Origin: Angelakisella sp.
GTDB lineage: Bacteria; Bacillota; Clostridia; Oscillospirales; Ruminococcaceae
Direction: 5' to 3'
Assembly: GCA_020025195.1 (NCBI GenBank)
Contig: JAHHSN010000044.1
Coordinates: 1-8,755, forward strand
Length of the DNA stretch: 8,755 nucleotides
The notes below the pieces were generated by a model that saw only the letters and a list, made by a program, of their open reading frames with translations, made no database searches and was not told where the DNA came from. Shown here in pieces: positions 1 through 5,840 of the stretch; the first letter of the stretch is position 1; the number at the start of each line of letters is the position of its first letter. The translations under genes and the position numbers were made by a program.

Positions 1-38
1 GCCTTTTATAAAAGGCGGGCGAAAATTTCACGTTTGGA
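1..38 (+). repeat. 38-bp dispersed repeat, left copy
   Basis: This is identical over all 38 bases to 2258-2295. The core is a palindrome, CGCCTTTTATAAAAGGCG in the other copy, followed by a GGCGAAAATTTCACG segment. The left copy is cut by the window edge, so the repeat may extend further left. Together the two copies bracket dacF and spoVM as direct repeats. Confidence 0.85.
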
Positions 39-150
39 GGGAAAGCGGGATTCTCAACATCCTCCCCCAGAACGGTGGATACCTCTCCCCCCCGCAGTCC
101 GTCCCGACGCGAGCGTAAACCTAAGAGCAACTACGACCTATGTCCGCGTG

Positions 151-206
151 TGCCTGCCGGGGCTTCCCGGCCCGCGCCTGCCTGCCGGGGCTCCCCGGCC
201 CGACCC
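151..206 (+). repeat. 28-bp tandem repeat, two units
   Basis: Units 151-178 and 179-206 both begin TGCCTGCCGGGGCT and differ at one position within their first 24 bases (165 against 193). A single diverged unit is also found at 2065-2085. GGGG and CCCC runs inside each unit can form a small hairpin. The function is unknown. Confidence 0.7.
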
Positions 207-284
207 CGACTAAATCACGGCGGGGCCTCATAAAATAGAGCGATAGCCTTAGGAAAAAGCATCAGTGGAAAAGGAGGAATCCCC

Positions 285-1502
285 ATGAAACTCCCAAGGA
301 AACGGCTCCTCAGCGTCCTGCTGGCGGCGGTGCTGCTGCTGCCCGCCTATGCGGCGGAGTGGGAGGAAATCCCGAATACCAATGTCCCCGCGGCGGTCAT
401 CCGCGGCGAGGTGGAAAAAGCGGAGGACCTCGCGGTTGATCTTAAATTGCCGGTGCGTTCCGCCATTCTCATCGACCAGAATACCGGTACGGTGCGCTAT
501 GAAATGAACGCCGATGAGCGCCTTCCCCCCGCCTCCATCACCAAAATTATGAGCCTGCTCCTCATTATGGAGGCGCTGGAGAGTGGGAAGATCTCCCTCA
601 CCGACGTGGTGCCCTGCAGTGATTTCGCGGCGGGCTACGGCGGCAGTGAGATCTGGCTGAAGCCCGGCGAGGAAATGACAGTGGAAGATCTCTTAAAGGC
701 GGTGGCGGTGCAGAGTGCCAACGACGCGACGGTCTGCCTCGCGGAGCATGTTTCGGGGAGCGCGGACGCCTTCATCCAGAAGATGAATCAGCGGGCGGCG
801 GAGCTTAAGATGGAGAACACCCATTTTTCCTGCGCCGAGGGGCTTGACCAGCCCGACCATTACAGCACCGCACGGGACATCGCCCTCATGAGCCGGGAGC
901 TGATGCGCCACGAGAAAATCAAGGATTACACCACCATCTGGATGGACAGTCTCCGGAATGGGGCGACCAGCCTGGTCAATACCAACCGTCTGGTGCGCTT
1001 CTATCAGGGAGCGACGGGGCTTAAGACCGGAACCACCAGCAAGGCGGGCTGCTGCCTTTCCGCCACGGCGGAACGGGACGGACTGGGACTGGTGGCGGTG
1101 GTGCTGGGCGCCGCGAACAGCAATGACCGCTTTGCCTCGGCGAGGGCGCTTCTGGACTGGGGCTTTGCGAATCTCATGTCCCTCAAGATCACCCCGCCGC
1201 CGGAGCTGGGGGTGCTGCCCCTCACCCACGGCACCAAGGCGGAGCTGGAGCTAAAGGCGTCCCCGCCCGCGGATGGCATTGTCCTTCCCAAGGAGAAAAA
1301 GGAGGAGGTCACCCAGAGCATCGAGCTGCCGGAGCTTCTGGAGGCGCCCATAGCCGAAGGGCAGGAGGTGGGACGGATCACGGTGAGCGTCTCGGGGGAA
1401 AAGGCGGCGGAATATCCCATCCTCGCGGCGGAGGATGTGCCCCGCATGACCTTTGGGATTGCGTTTTCCCGTCTGGGGAAGGAGCTTTTAGCCCTCGGGT
1501 AA
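285..1502 (+). CDS. dacF: D-alanyl-D-alanine carboxypeptidase (DacF/PBP5-like, peptidase S11)
   Basis: This is a predicted serine D,D-carboxypeptidase that removes the terminal D-Ala from peptidoglycan stem peptides outside the membrane. All three penicillin-binding motifs are present: SITK at residues 84-87 (nucleophile Ser84), SAN at 144-146 and KTG at 247-249. The N-terminus has a basic stretch (KLPRKR), a leucine/alanine-rich core and an AYA|AE signal peptidase site after about residue 24. The region after about residue 300 matches the C-terminal beta domain usual in PBP5-like enzymes. The length of 405 aa is normal. The ATG is preceded by AAGGAGG at 271-277 with 7-nt spacing, which supports this start. 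In Bacillus, dacF is a sporulation paralogue. The convergent spoVM next door fits that role but does not prove it, and a vegetative DacA-type role is possible. The enzyme class is secure; the exact paralogue is less so. Confidence 0.93.
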   Translation: MKLPRKRLLSVLLAAVLLLPAYAAEWEEIPNTNVPAAVIRGEVEKAEDLAVDLKLPVRSAILIDQNTGTVRYEMNADERLPPASITKIMSLLLIMEALESGKISLTDVVPCSDFAAGYGGSEIWLKPGEEMTVEDLLKAVAVQSANDATVCLAEHVSGSADAFIQKMNQRAAELKMENTHFSCAEGLDQPDHYSTARDIALMSRELMRHEKIKDYTTIWMDSLRNGATSLVNTNRLVRFYQGATGLKTGTTSKAGCCLSATAERDGLGLVAVVLGAANSNDRFASARALLDWGFANLMSLKITPPPELGVLPLTHGTKAELELKASPPADGIVLPKEKKEEVTQSIELPELLEAPIAEGQEVGRITVSVSGEKAAEYPILAAEDVPRMTFGIAFSRLGKELLALG

Positions 1503-1536
1503 GGGATTTCCCCGACCGAAAAAGGAGAACAAACCG

Positions 1537-1584
1537 AAAAGCCCCCGCGAAGCCTTCCAAAGGAAAGCCCGGCGGGGGTTTTTT
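1537..1584. terminator. Bidirectional intrinsic terminator between dacF and spoVM
   Basis: The outer arms CCCCCGC (1542-1548) and GCGGGGG (1572-1578) enclose an inner TTCC/GGAA pairing. T6 follows at 1579-1584 for dacF. An A4 run at 1537-1540 gives the U-tract for transcription coming from spoVM. The T-tract overlaps the spoVM stop codon by one base. Confidence 0.88.
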
Positions 1585-1673
1585 CAGGTCATATCCGGCT
1601 CACGGCGGATCTTAAAGATCGCGCGGAGGATGCCGGAGAGAAACCGGGGACTGCGATAGACCACAACTTTCAT
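1584..1673 (-). CDS. spoVM: Stage V sporulation protein SpoVM (29 aa)
   Basis: This tiny gene begins ATG at 1673 (reverse strand) and ends TGA at 1584-1586. The product begins MKVVVYRSPR, followed by FLSGILRAIF and then KIRREPDMT. It aligns without gaps to the known 26-aa SpoVM family and shares Pro9, Phe11, Leu12, Gly14, Ile15 and Arg17. These lie in the amphipathic helix that inserts into the positively curved forespore outer membrane and anchors SpoIVA, the base of the spore coat. SpoVM is also known as a substrate and inhibitor of FtsH in Bacillus. A ribosome binding site, GGGAGGG (1681-1687), lies 7 nt upstream of the start. The C-terminal tail PDMT is slightly longer than in Bacillus. 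In the mother cell sigma-E would be expected to drive it. A CATAGAAT stretch on the reverse strand near 1733-1740 resembles a sigma-E -10 box, but no matching -35 is clear. The gene marks the organism as a spore former. Confidence 0.9.
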   Translation of the reverse strand: MKVVVYRSPRFLSGILRAIFKIRREPDMT

Positions 1674-1857
1674 AGGTGTGCCCTCCCTCTCGAAATTCGC
1701 TGCAAACGTGATGTACCTTTGGAGCCTGCTTCATTCTATGCCGCTCGCCCCAAAGGGTGCAGGTACGCGCGCCTTACCCTTTGCGGGGGCCTAGGCCGTG
1801 CGGCGCGCGGGGGGCGACCTTTGGCGCTCGTGTCCCCCTGCCCGCCTGTCGGTGGGC

Positions 1858-1879
1858 GCCCCCCTCACGTGAGGGGGGC
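1858..1879. repeat. Perfect 22-bp palindrome
   Basis: The arms GCCCCCCTCAC (1858-1868) and GTGAGGGGGGC (1869-1879) are exact reverse complements with no spacer. The centre is TCACGTGA. There is no adjoining T-tract, so it is not a normal terminator. It could be a repeat-family signature or a binding site; the function is unknown. Confidence 0.8.
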
Positions 1880-2094
1880 TTCTGTGAGACGCAGGTACCT
1901 GCAAGGCGAAGCCAATAGGCCTAAACTCTTGCGGTACCCAAAATTTCTGCGGCGCTGTTCGCCGGCTCGATTTTTCCGACCGCAGCGCAAAAAACCTCTC
2001 CCTTTTATACATGGTACGAACGCGAGCAAAAACTTTGGATTTTCGCTTGCCCCATGTTCGCGTCTGCCTGCCGGGGCTCCCCGCCAATGAGCAA

Positions 2095-2175
2095 GCCCCC
2101 CTGTTGGGGGGCGCTGGGGAAACCCCATCTGCGCGGGTTTCCCCTCTGCGAAACAGTCCACTGGACTGTTTCGCA
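2095..2175. repeat. Three back-to-back palindromes
   Basis: The first is GCCCCCC-TGTT-GGGGGGC (2095-2112). The second has arms GGGGAAACCC (2116-2125) and GGGTTTCCCC (2135-2144). The third has 14-base arms TGCGAAACAGTCCA (2147-2160) and TGGACTGTTTCGCA (2162-2175) around one C. Three perfect inverted repeats separated by only 2-3 bases are strongly structured DNA or RNA. None is followed by a T-tract. Confidence 0.85.
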
Positions 2176-2230
2176 GCCCCTTCCGGCGCTTTTTGAGGGA
2201 AAAGAGTGTTTCGCACCCTGCGGGACGCGC

Positions 2231-2275
2231 CAAGGGGCGCCGCCCCTTGACCCCGCCGCCTTTTATAAAAGGCGG
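2231..2275. repeat. Two further palindromes, the second inside the 38-bp repeat
   Basis: CAAGGGGC-GCC-GCCCCTTG spans 2231-2249. A perfect 20-bp palindrome with centre TTTTATAAAA and arms CCGCC/GGCGG spans 2256-2275. The second forms the head of the repeat copy at 2258-2295. Confidence 0.8.
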
Positions 2276-2295
2276 GCGAAAATTTCACGTTTGGA
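2258..2295 (+). repeat. 38-bp dispersed repeat, right copy
   Basis: This is identical to bases 1-38 in the same orientation. After it the two copies diverge: this one continues into ACGCGAGCG, while the left copy continues GGGAAAGCG. The pair forms direct repeats about 2.26 kb apart around dacF-spoVM. Confidence 0.85.
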
Positions 2296-2393
2296 CGCGA
2301 GCGAATACTTTAGAGCCTCACTTACCTGTGAACGCGCCCGCCCGCCGACGCTCGTCGGCCCCGCCCAAAACTTTTACGGCACACACTTTCACC

Positions 2394-2422
2394 TTGTCGC
2401 GGGGGCGGGATTGTGTTAGGAT
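2394..2422 (+). promoter_or_regulatory. Probable sigma-A promoter of gpsA
   Basis: TTGTCG (2394-2399) and TAGGAT (2417-2422) are separated by 17 bases. Each matches 4 of 6 bases of the -35 and -10 consensus. Transcription would start near 2429, giving a leader of under 30 nt that contains the AAAGGAG ribosome binding site (2441-2447). Confidence 0.5.
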
Positions 2423-2455
2423 AAAGTTACGCACTCTCGGAAAGGAGTCCTTATT

Positions 2456-3412
2456 GTGAAAGTATTTGTCATCGGCGCCGGACGGTGGGGCAGCTTTATC
2501 GCTTGGTACCTCGACCGCACCGGCCACGAAACTTCTCTTTATGGACGGGCAGAATTGCCCGATTGGCAGGAATTTTGCCGCACACGTACCAATGGCATGG
2601 TTACCCTGCCTCCGTCCCTCCAAATGACGAGCGACCTTATGGGCGCGAAATCCGCCGACGTCATCGTCATTTCTATCCCTACCCAGGCGGTGCGGGGCCT
2701 CATGGAGGAGCTCCGCCCGCTGGAGCTTAAGGAGAAACGCCTTGTCCTCTGCATGAAGGGCATCGAGATCGGAACCGGCAAGCGCCTCTCCCAGATCGTC
2801 GGGGAAAATACCGATCCCTCCAACCGGATCGCCGTCTGGATCGGACCCGGACACCCGCAGGAATTTGTGCGGGGCGTCCCCAACTGCATGGTCATCGACA
2901 GCGAGTCGGAGGAGCTGAAGCGCGAGCTGGTCTCGGAGTTCAGCAGTGACCTCATCCGATTTTATTACGGAGCCGACCTCATCGGCAACGAGGTGGGCGC
3001 CGCCGCCAAAAACGTCATCGGCATTGCCGCGGGTATGCTGGACGGGCTGGGGCAGACCTCCCTCAAGGGCGCCCTGATGAGCCGCGGGACCCGCGAGGTC
3101 GCAAGACTCATCAAAGCGCTGGGTGGCAACGAGCTTTCCGCCTACGGGCTCTGCCATCTGGGGGATTACGAGGCGACGGTCTTCAGTCCCCACAGCCACA
3201 ACCGCGCCTTTGGCGAGGCGTTTGTGACGGGCAAGCCCTATACCGCCCTGGCGGAGGGCTACTACACCGTCAAGGCCCTGCGGGAGCTTTCCGAAAAGTA
3301 CGGAGTGGACCTTCCCATCTGCGGGGCGGTCTATGAGGTGCTTTATGAAAAGCGGGACCCCCGGGAGGCGCTGGAAAGCCTGTTCATGCGGAGCCTTAAG
3401 CAGGAATTTTGA
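2456..3412 (+). CDS. gpsA: NAD(P)H-dependent glycerol-3-phosphate dehydrogenase
   Basis: This predicted cytosolic enzyme reduces dihydroxyacetone phosphate to sn-glycerol-3-phosphate, the backbone precursor of phospholipids. The N-terminal Rossmann fold starts with GAGRWG (residues 7-12). The conserved lysine of the MKGIE segment is at about 101, a GPGHPQEF version of the family GPSHAEE-type motif is at about 130, and the catalytic lysine is in AAAKNVIGI (Lys185). The helical C-terminal domain carries SRGTREVARL and HLGDYEATVF. The substrate loop reads SPHSHNRAFGE instead of the more usual TSxxSRNRxFG, so this is a somewhat divergent member. The length of 318 aa is a little short but within the family range. 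The start is GTG, chosen because AAAGGAG lies 8 nt upstream and the Rossmann strand begins at residue 2. It has its own promoter and terminator and is probably monocistronic. Confidence 0.92.
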   Translation: MKVFVIGAGRWGSFIAWYLDRTGHETSLYGRAELPDWQEFCRTRTNGMVTLPPSLQMTSDLMGAKSADVIVISIPTQAVRGLMEELRPLELKEKRLVLCMKGIEIGTGKRLSQIVGENTDPSNRIAVWIGPGHPQEFVRGVPNCMVIDSESEELKRELVSEFSSDLIRFYYGADLIGNEVGAAAKNVIGIAAGMLDGLGQTSLKGALMSRGTREVARLIKALGGNELSAYGLCHLGDYEATVFSPHSHNRAFGEAFVTGKPYTALAEGYYTVKALRELSEKYGVDLPICGAVYEVLYEKRDPREALESLFMRSLKQEF

Positions 3413-3420
3413 GGAACGGA

Positions 3421-3471
3421 ATGTGGAGTGTTGTTCCACAACTGTGGAAAACATGGTGGAAAGTGAGGAAA
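3421..3471. repeat. GTGGAAA-rich element, copy A (DnaA-box-like)
   Basis: Bases 3443-3471 match 5859-5887 at 26 of 29 positions in the same orientation. The pattern is TGTGGAAAAC, NN, GGTGGAAAGTG, N, GGAAA. TGTGGAAAA is one base from the reverse complement of the classical DnaA box TTATCCACA. Just upstream an inverted TTCCACA (3434-3440) faces TGTGGAA (3443-3449) across two bases. The role is unknown; DnaA or another regulator could bind it. Confidence 0.6.
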
Positions 3472-3513
3472 ACTGCCCGATAACAGCTGAAATTTTCTCC
3501 TTTCCCTGCATTA

Positions 3514-3535
3514 TATTTATAAAATATTTATAAAA
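3514..3535. repeat. AT-rich 11-bp tandem repeat
   Basis: Two exact copies of TATTTATAAAA (3514-3524 and 3525-3535) are preceded by CATTA. This stands out sharply in a GC-rich region. It lies about 40 bases after the GTGGAAA cluster. It could be an easily melted DNA element, a bent or UP-element-like tract, or chance. Confidence 0.8.
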
Positions 3536-3566
3536 TCGGCCCCATCGGGCTTGTTTTACAGAGAAC

Positions 3567-3599
3567 CCCATCGGTGGAGAACCGGTGGGCTTTTCTTTT
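3567..3599 (+). terminator. Intrinsic terminator of gpsA
   Basis: The stem CCCATCGGT (3567-3575) pairs with ACCGGTGGG (3581-3589) with one T-G wobble around a 5-base loop. TTTTCTTTT follows at 3591-3599. Confidence 0.85.
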
Positions 3600-3664
3600 G
3601 ACCCCGCGCCCTCCCGGGGAAAAGAGGCGCCAAACGGCTTCCCGTCTGCCCGCCGCCTTTCCCC

Positions 3665-3707
3665 AAAAAAAGAAAAAAGCCCCCGCCTCCCAAGGGGAGA
3701 CAGGGGC
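3665..3707 (-). terminator. Intrinsic terminator of the pgi/P-loop operon
   Basis: Read on the reverse strand, a 13-bp stem spans 3679-3707, beginning GCCCCTGTCTCCC and closing with GGGAGGCGGGGGC, with wobble pairs only. It is followed by TTTTTTCTTTTTTT (3665-3678). It lies 28 bases past the stop codon of the P-loop gene. Confidence 0.92.
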
Positions 3708-3734
3708 AAAGGGTCGGTTTCGGGCCGCCGGGGC

Positions 3735-4154
3735 TCAAAGCTCCACCGCGACCATGTCACGCAGGTGATAGGGCAGTTCGCCGGGCTCACAGCTGACGGT
3801 GAAGTACAGGGAGACGTCCTTGGCGGAGGCGAGGTTATCCAGCTTGTTCACCATCTGGGTGAAGGCCTCAAAGTCACGGCCGCACATCTTGAAGACGGGG
3901 TCAACGAAGATATGGGTGATATCGTAGTTGCCGGCGAGAATACCGGTGATGAAGCCGAACAGCGCATCGTAGCCGGCAATGCTGTATTCATCGGAATAAA
4001 CGAGGCGGGCCTGACTGCTGATGTCATAGGTCAGCTCAACGTCCTTTTCCACCACAACAATGTTGCCCTTGCTCTCTTTCGCGGCTTTGTTGGCGAGATC
4101 GATCATCGCCTTGGTCTTGCCGGAACCTTTGTGTCCAACGATCAACTGAATCAT
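3735..4154 (-). CDS. Small P-loop NTPase-like protein of unknown function
   Basis: This 139-aa cytosolic protein starts directly with a beta strand and a Walker A loop, GHKGSGKT at residues 7-14. A hydrophobic strand ending in Asp, THIFVD at 80-85, is a plausible Walker B. A third strand, VSLYFTVSCE (114-123), could carry a sensor position. No signal peptide or membrane helix is seen. At 139 aa it is shorter than most P-loop enzymes, so it may be a minimal nucleotide-binding or regulatory domain. I do not recognise a specific family; short proteins of this kind are sometimes labelled PilT-like because of the P-loop alone. ATG at 4154 has AAAGGAGG (4163-4170) 8 nt upstream. It follows pgi by 70 bases on the same strand with no clear promoter between, and a strong terminator comes after it, so co-transcription with pgi is likely. 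A direct role in sugar metabolism is not shown. Confidence 0.85.
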   Translation of the reverse strand: MIQLIVGHKGSGKTKAMIDLANKAAKESKGNIVVVEKDVELTYDISSQARLVYSDEYSIAGYDALFGFITGILAGNYDITHIFVDPVFKMCGRDFEAFTQMVNKLDNLASAKDVSLYFTVSCEPGELPYHLRDMVAVEL

Positions 4155-4180
4155 AGAATGATCCTCCTTTTACTTGGTGA

Positions 4181-4208
4181 GCCGCCGCTTGGGGTGACGC
4201 CCGGCGGC
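4181..4208 (-). other. Hairpin between pgi and the P-loop gene
   Basis: Arms GCCGCCG (4181-4187) and CGGCGGC (4202-4208) are perfect complements, giving a GC-only 7-bp stem. It has no adjoining T-tract in the direction of transcription. It could stabilise the pgi transcript end or adjust downstream expression, but is not a normal terminator. Confidence 0.45.
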
Positions 4209-4224
4209 GAAATTTTTCTGCCGG

Positions 4225-5559
4225 TTACTGGAGTTTCGCGAGCAGCTCGTCGCGCAGCGACTCATAGCCCGGTTTGCCCAGCAGTGCAAACATATTCTTT
4301 TTATACGCCTCCACGCCGGGCTGGTCAAAGGGATTGACCCCCAGCAGGTAGCCGCTGACGCCGCAGGCCTTCTCGAAGAAATAGACCATGTAGCCGTATT
4401 CCTCCTCGTTTGCCTCCGGCAATTCCAGTACAAGGTTGGGTACGCCGCCCTCGGTGTGTGCCAGAATGGTGCCCTCCATGGCGCGGCGGTTGATGAGCGC
4501 CATCTCCTGGCCGCTCAGGAAATTGAGCCCGTCCAGATTCTGCGGGTCGTCCTCCACAAAGAGGTCGGCGGCAGGCTTCCGGATGTCCACCACCGTCTCA
4601 AAGAGGCAGCGGGAGCCGTCCTGAATGAACTGCCCAAGGGAGTGCAGGTCGGTGGTAAAGGCGACGCTGGCGGGGAAAAGCCCCTTCTGGTCCTTGCCCT
4701 CGCTCTCACCGAAGAGCTGCTTCAGCCACTCACCCATCTGAACAAAGCGGGGCTCATAGCAGGAGAAGATCTCGATGCGCTTGCCCTTCTGCAAAAGCAG
4801 ATTGCGGTAGGCGGCATAGCGGTAGCAGGCGTTCTTTTTGAGGTCGGGCTCCCGAAGCTCCTCCTCGGCCTTCCGGGCGCCCCGCAGGATGGCGTCAATG
4901 TCACAGCCCGCCACGGCGATGGGCAAAAGCCCCACAGGGGTGAGGACGGAATAGCGCCCGCCAACGTCATCGGGGATGACAAAGGACTCATAGCCCTCCC
5001 GGTCGCACAGCTCCTTGAGGGTGCCGCGGGCGCGGTCGGTGGTGCAGTAGATGCGGGAGGCGGCCTCCTTTTTGCCGTAGCGCTCCTCCATCATTTTGCG
5101 CAGCACCCGGAAGGCGAGCGCCGGCTCGGTGGTGGTGCCGCTCTTGGAGATGATGTTGAGGGAGACACGCCTGCCCTCGCAGAGCTTCAGGATCTCGCCA
5201 AGATAAGAGCCGGAGAGATTGCAGCCCGCAAAGTAGATCTCGGGACCGTCCCCGAGGGTATTGTGGAAAGGAGAGCGCAGCAGCTCAATGGCGCTGCGCG
5301 CGCCGAGGTAGCTTCCGCCGATGCCGATGACGATGAGGACGTCGCTGTCGGAGCGGATCTTGGCCGCGGCCTTTTTGATGCGCTCGAACTCCTCGCGGTC
5401 ATAGTCGGTGGGGAGAGTCAGCCAGCCGTGGAAATCGTTTCCGGCGCCGGTATGCTCCTCCAGCTGACGGACGGCGGCGGCAACAAGCGGCGCCATCTGG
5501 TCGACCTCGCGGGGGGAGACAAAGGAAGAAATGTGCTTTTCATTGAGCGTAACGGACAT
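4225..5559 (-). CDS. pgi: Glucose-6-phosphate isomerase
   Basis: This cytosolic enzyme interconverts glucose-6-phosphate and fructose-6-phosphate in glycolysis and gluconeogenesis. Two SIS domains are visible. The first holds IGIGGSYLGARSA (about 78-90) and the phosphate-binding SKSGTTTEPA (138-147). Both family signatures are present: DVGGRYSVLTPVG (198-210) and the C-terminal GVNPFDQPGVEAYK (407-420) with catalytic Lys420. The probable catalytic glutamate lies in FGESEGKDQKG (about Glu287), and the conserved histidine is in HSLGQFIQDG (His306). At 444 aa it is the short Gram-positive type rather than the roughly 550-aa enterobacterial form. The start at 5559 is supported by an AAAGGGG ribosome binding site (5570-5576) about 10 nt upstream and a promoter behind it. 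It is the first gene of a probable two-gene operon with the small P-loop gene. Confidence 0.97.
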   Translation of the reverse strand: MSVTLNEKHISSFVSPREVDQMAPLVAAAVRQLEEHTGAGNDFHGWLTLPTDYDREEFERIKKAAAKIRSDSDVLIVIGIGGSYLGARSAIELLRSPFHNTLGDGPEIYFAGCNLSGSYLGEILKLCEGRRVSLNIISKSGTTTEPALAFRVLRKMMEERYGKKEAASRIYCTTDRARGTLKELCDREGYESFVIPDDVGGRYSVLTPVGLLPIAVAGCDIDAILRGARKAEEELREPDLKKNACYRYAAYRNLLLQKGKRIEIFSCYEPRFVQMGEWLKQLFGESEGKDQKGLFPASVAFTTDLHSLGQFIQDGSRCLFETVVDIRKPAADLFVEDDPQNLDGLNFLSGQEMALINRRAMEGTILAHTEGGVPNLVLELPEANEEEYGYMVYFFEKACGVSGYLLGVNPFDQPGVEAYKKNMFALLGKPGYESLRDELLAKLQ

Positions 5560-5595
5560 GACGGAAGAACCCCTTTCCCAATATACTTTACAGAT

Positions 5596-5624
5596 ATTTT
5601 ACCTTAAAACCCCGCGTTTTGCAA
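5596..5624 (-). promoter_or_regulatory. Sigma-A promoter of pgi
   Basis: On the reverse strand, TTGCAA (5619-5624) and TAAAAT (5596-5601) are separated by exactly 17 bases. Transcription should start near 5589, about 30 bases before the pgi start codon. Confidence 0.72.
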
Positions 5625-5840
5625 GCCAAAATAACGCCCGGCCCGCACTGGCGGAGGGCAAAAGGGCTTCCTTCCCAGCGGGGGTGCCGGGGGACTTCTG
5701 ACCCGCTGGCGTCTTCCCACGCCGAAGCGGTGCTTTTTCCGTTTTGAAGCCGGAAGGAATTTTGATGCAAAACGGCGTTTTCCCCCTGCGCGGTGGAAAA
5801 AAACGCCTCCCTTCCCCAAAATCCCCGAAATTAAGACAAA

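Larger units (their letters stand above)
1..284. other. Non-coding region upstream of dacF with dispersed repeats
   Basis: No credible gene is seen here. Bases 1-38 are an exact copy of 2258-2295. Bases 107-164 are a diverged relative of 2020-2078, and 151-206 is a 28-bp tandem repeat. The last 50 bases lead into the dacF ribosome binding site. An AT-rich stretch near 231-236 (TAAAAT) could be a -10 element, but I find no convincing -35 partner, so no promoter is called. Confidence 0.6.
1674..2455. other. 782-bp intergenic region: palindrome array and dispersed repeats
   Basis: I find no credible gene here. Open frames exist on both strands because the sequence is GC-rich, but none has a ribosome binding site or a recognisable protein. 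The region holds perfect or near-perfect palindromes at 1858-1879, 1891-1902, 2095-2112, 2116-2144, 2147-2175, 2231-2249, 2256-2275 and 2344-2359. It also holds a 38-bp repeat shared with bases 1-38 and ACGCGAGC-containing pieces shared with base 107. It ends in the gpsA promoter. It looks like a mosaic of intergenic repeats. Confidence 0.7.
3413..3734. other. 322-bp region between gpsA and the convergent P-loop gene
   Basis: This holds, in order, GTGGAAA element A, an AT-rich tandem repeat (3514-3535), the gpsA terminator (3567-3599), about 65 bases with no recognised feature, and the terminator of the convergent operon (3665-3707). No gene is seen. Confidence 0.7.

Noticed and set aside
1791..2288. 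Reverse- and forward-strand open frames in the repeat-rich intergenic region
   Set aside because: They cross several palindromes and repeat copies, lack ribosome binding sites, and the overlapping frames on both strands are equally long, as expected for GC-rich non-coding DNA.
2318..3790. Long reverse-strand open frame (490 codons) over gpsA
   Set aside because: It is antisense to a well-supported gpsA, has no ribosome binding site, runs through both terminators and the AT-rich repeat, and has a composition typical of a GC-rich frame shadow.
4456..5607. Plus-strand open frame (383 codons) over pgi
   Set aside because: It is antisense to a gene with all Pgi signatures, and its predicted product shows no family motif.
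5774..5807. Inverted repeat around GGCGTTTTCC as a terminator
   Set aside because: The arms pair only with a three-base bulge and no T-tract follows on either strand. No gene ends nearby.
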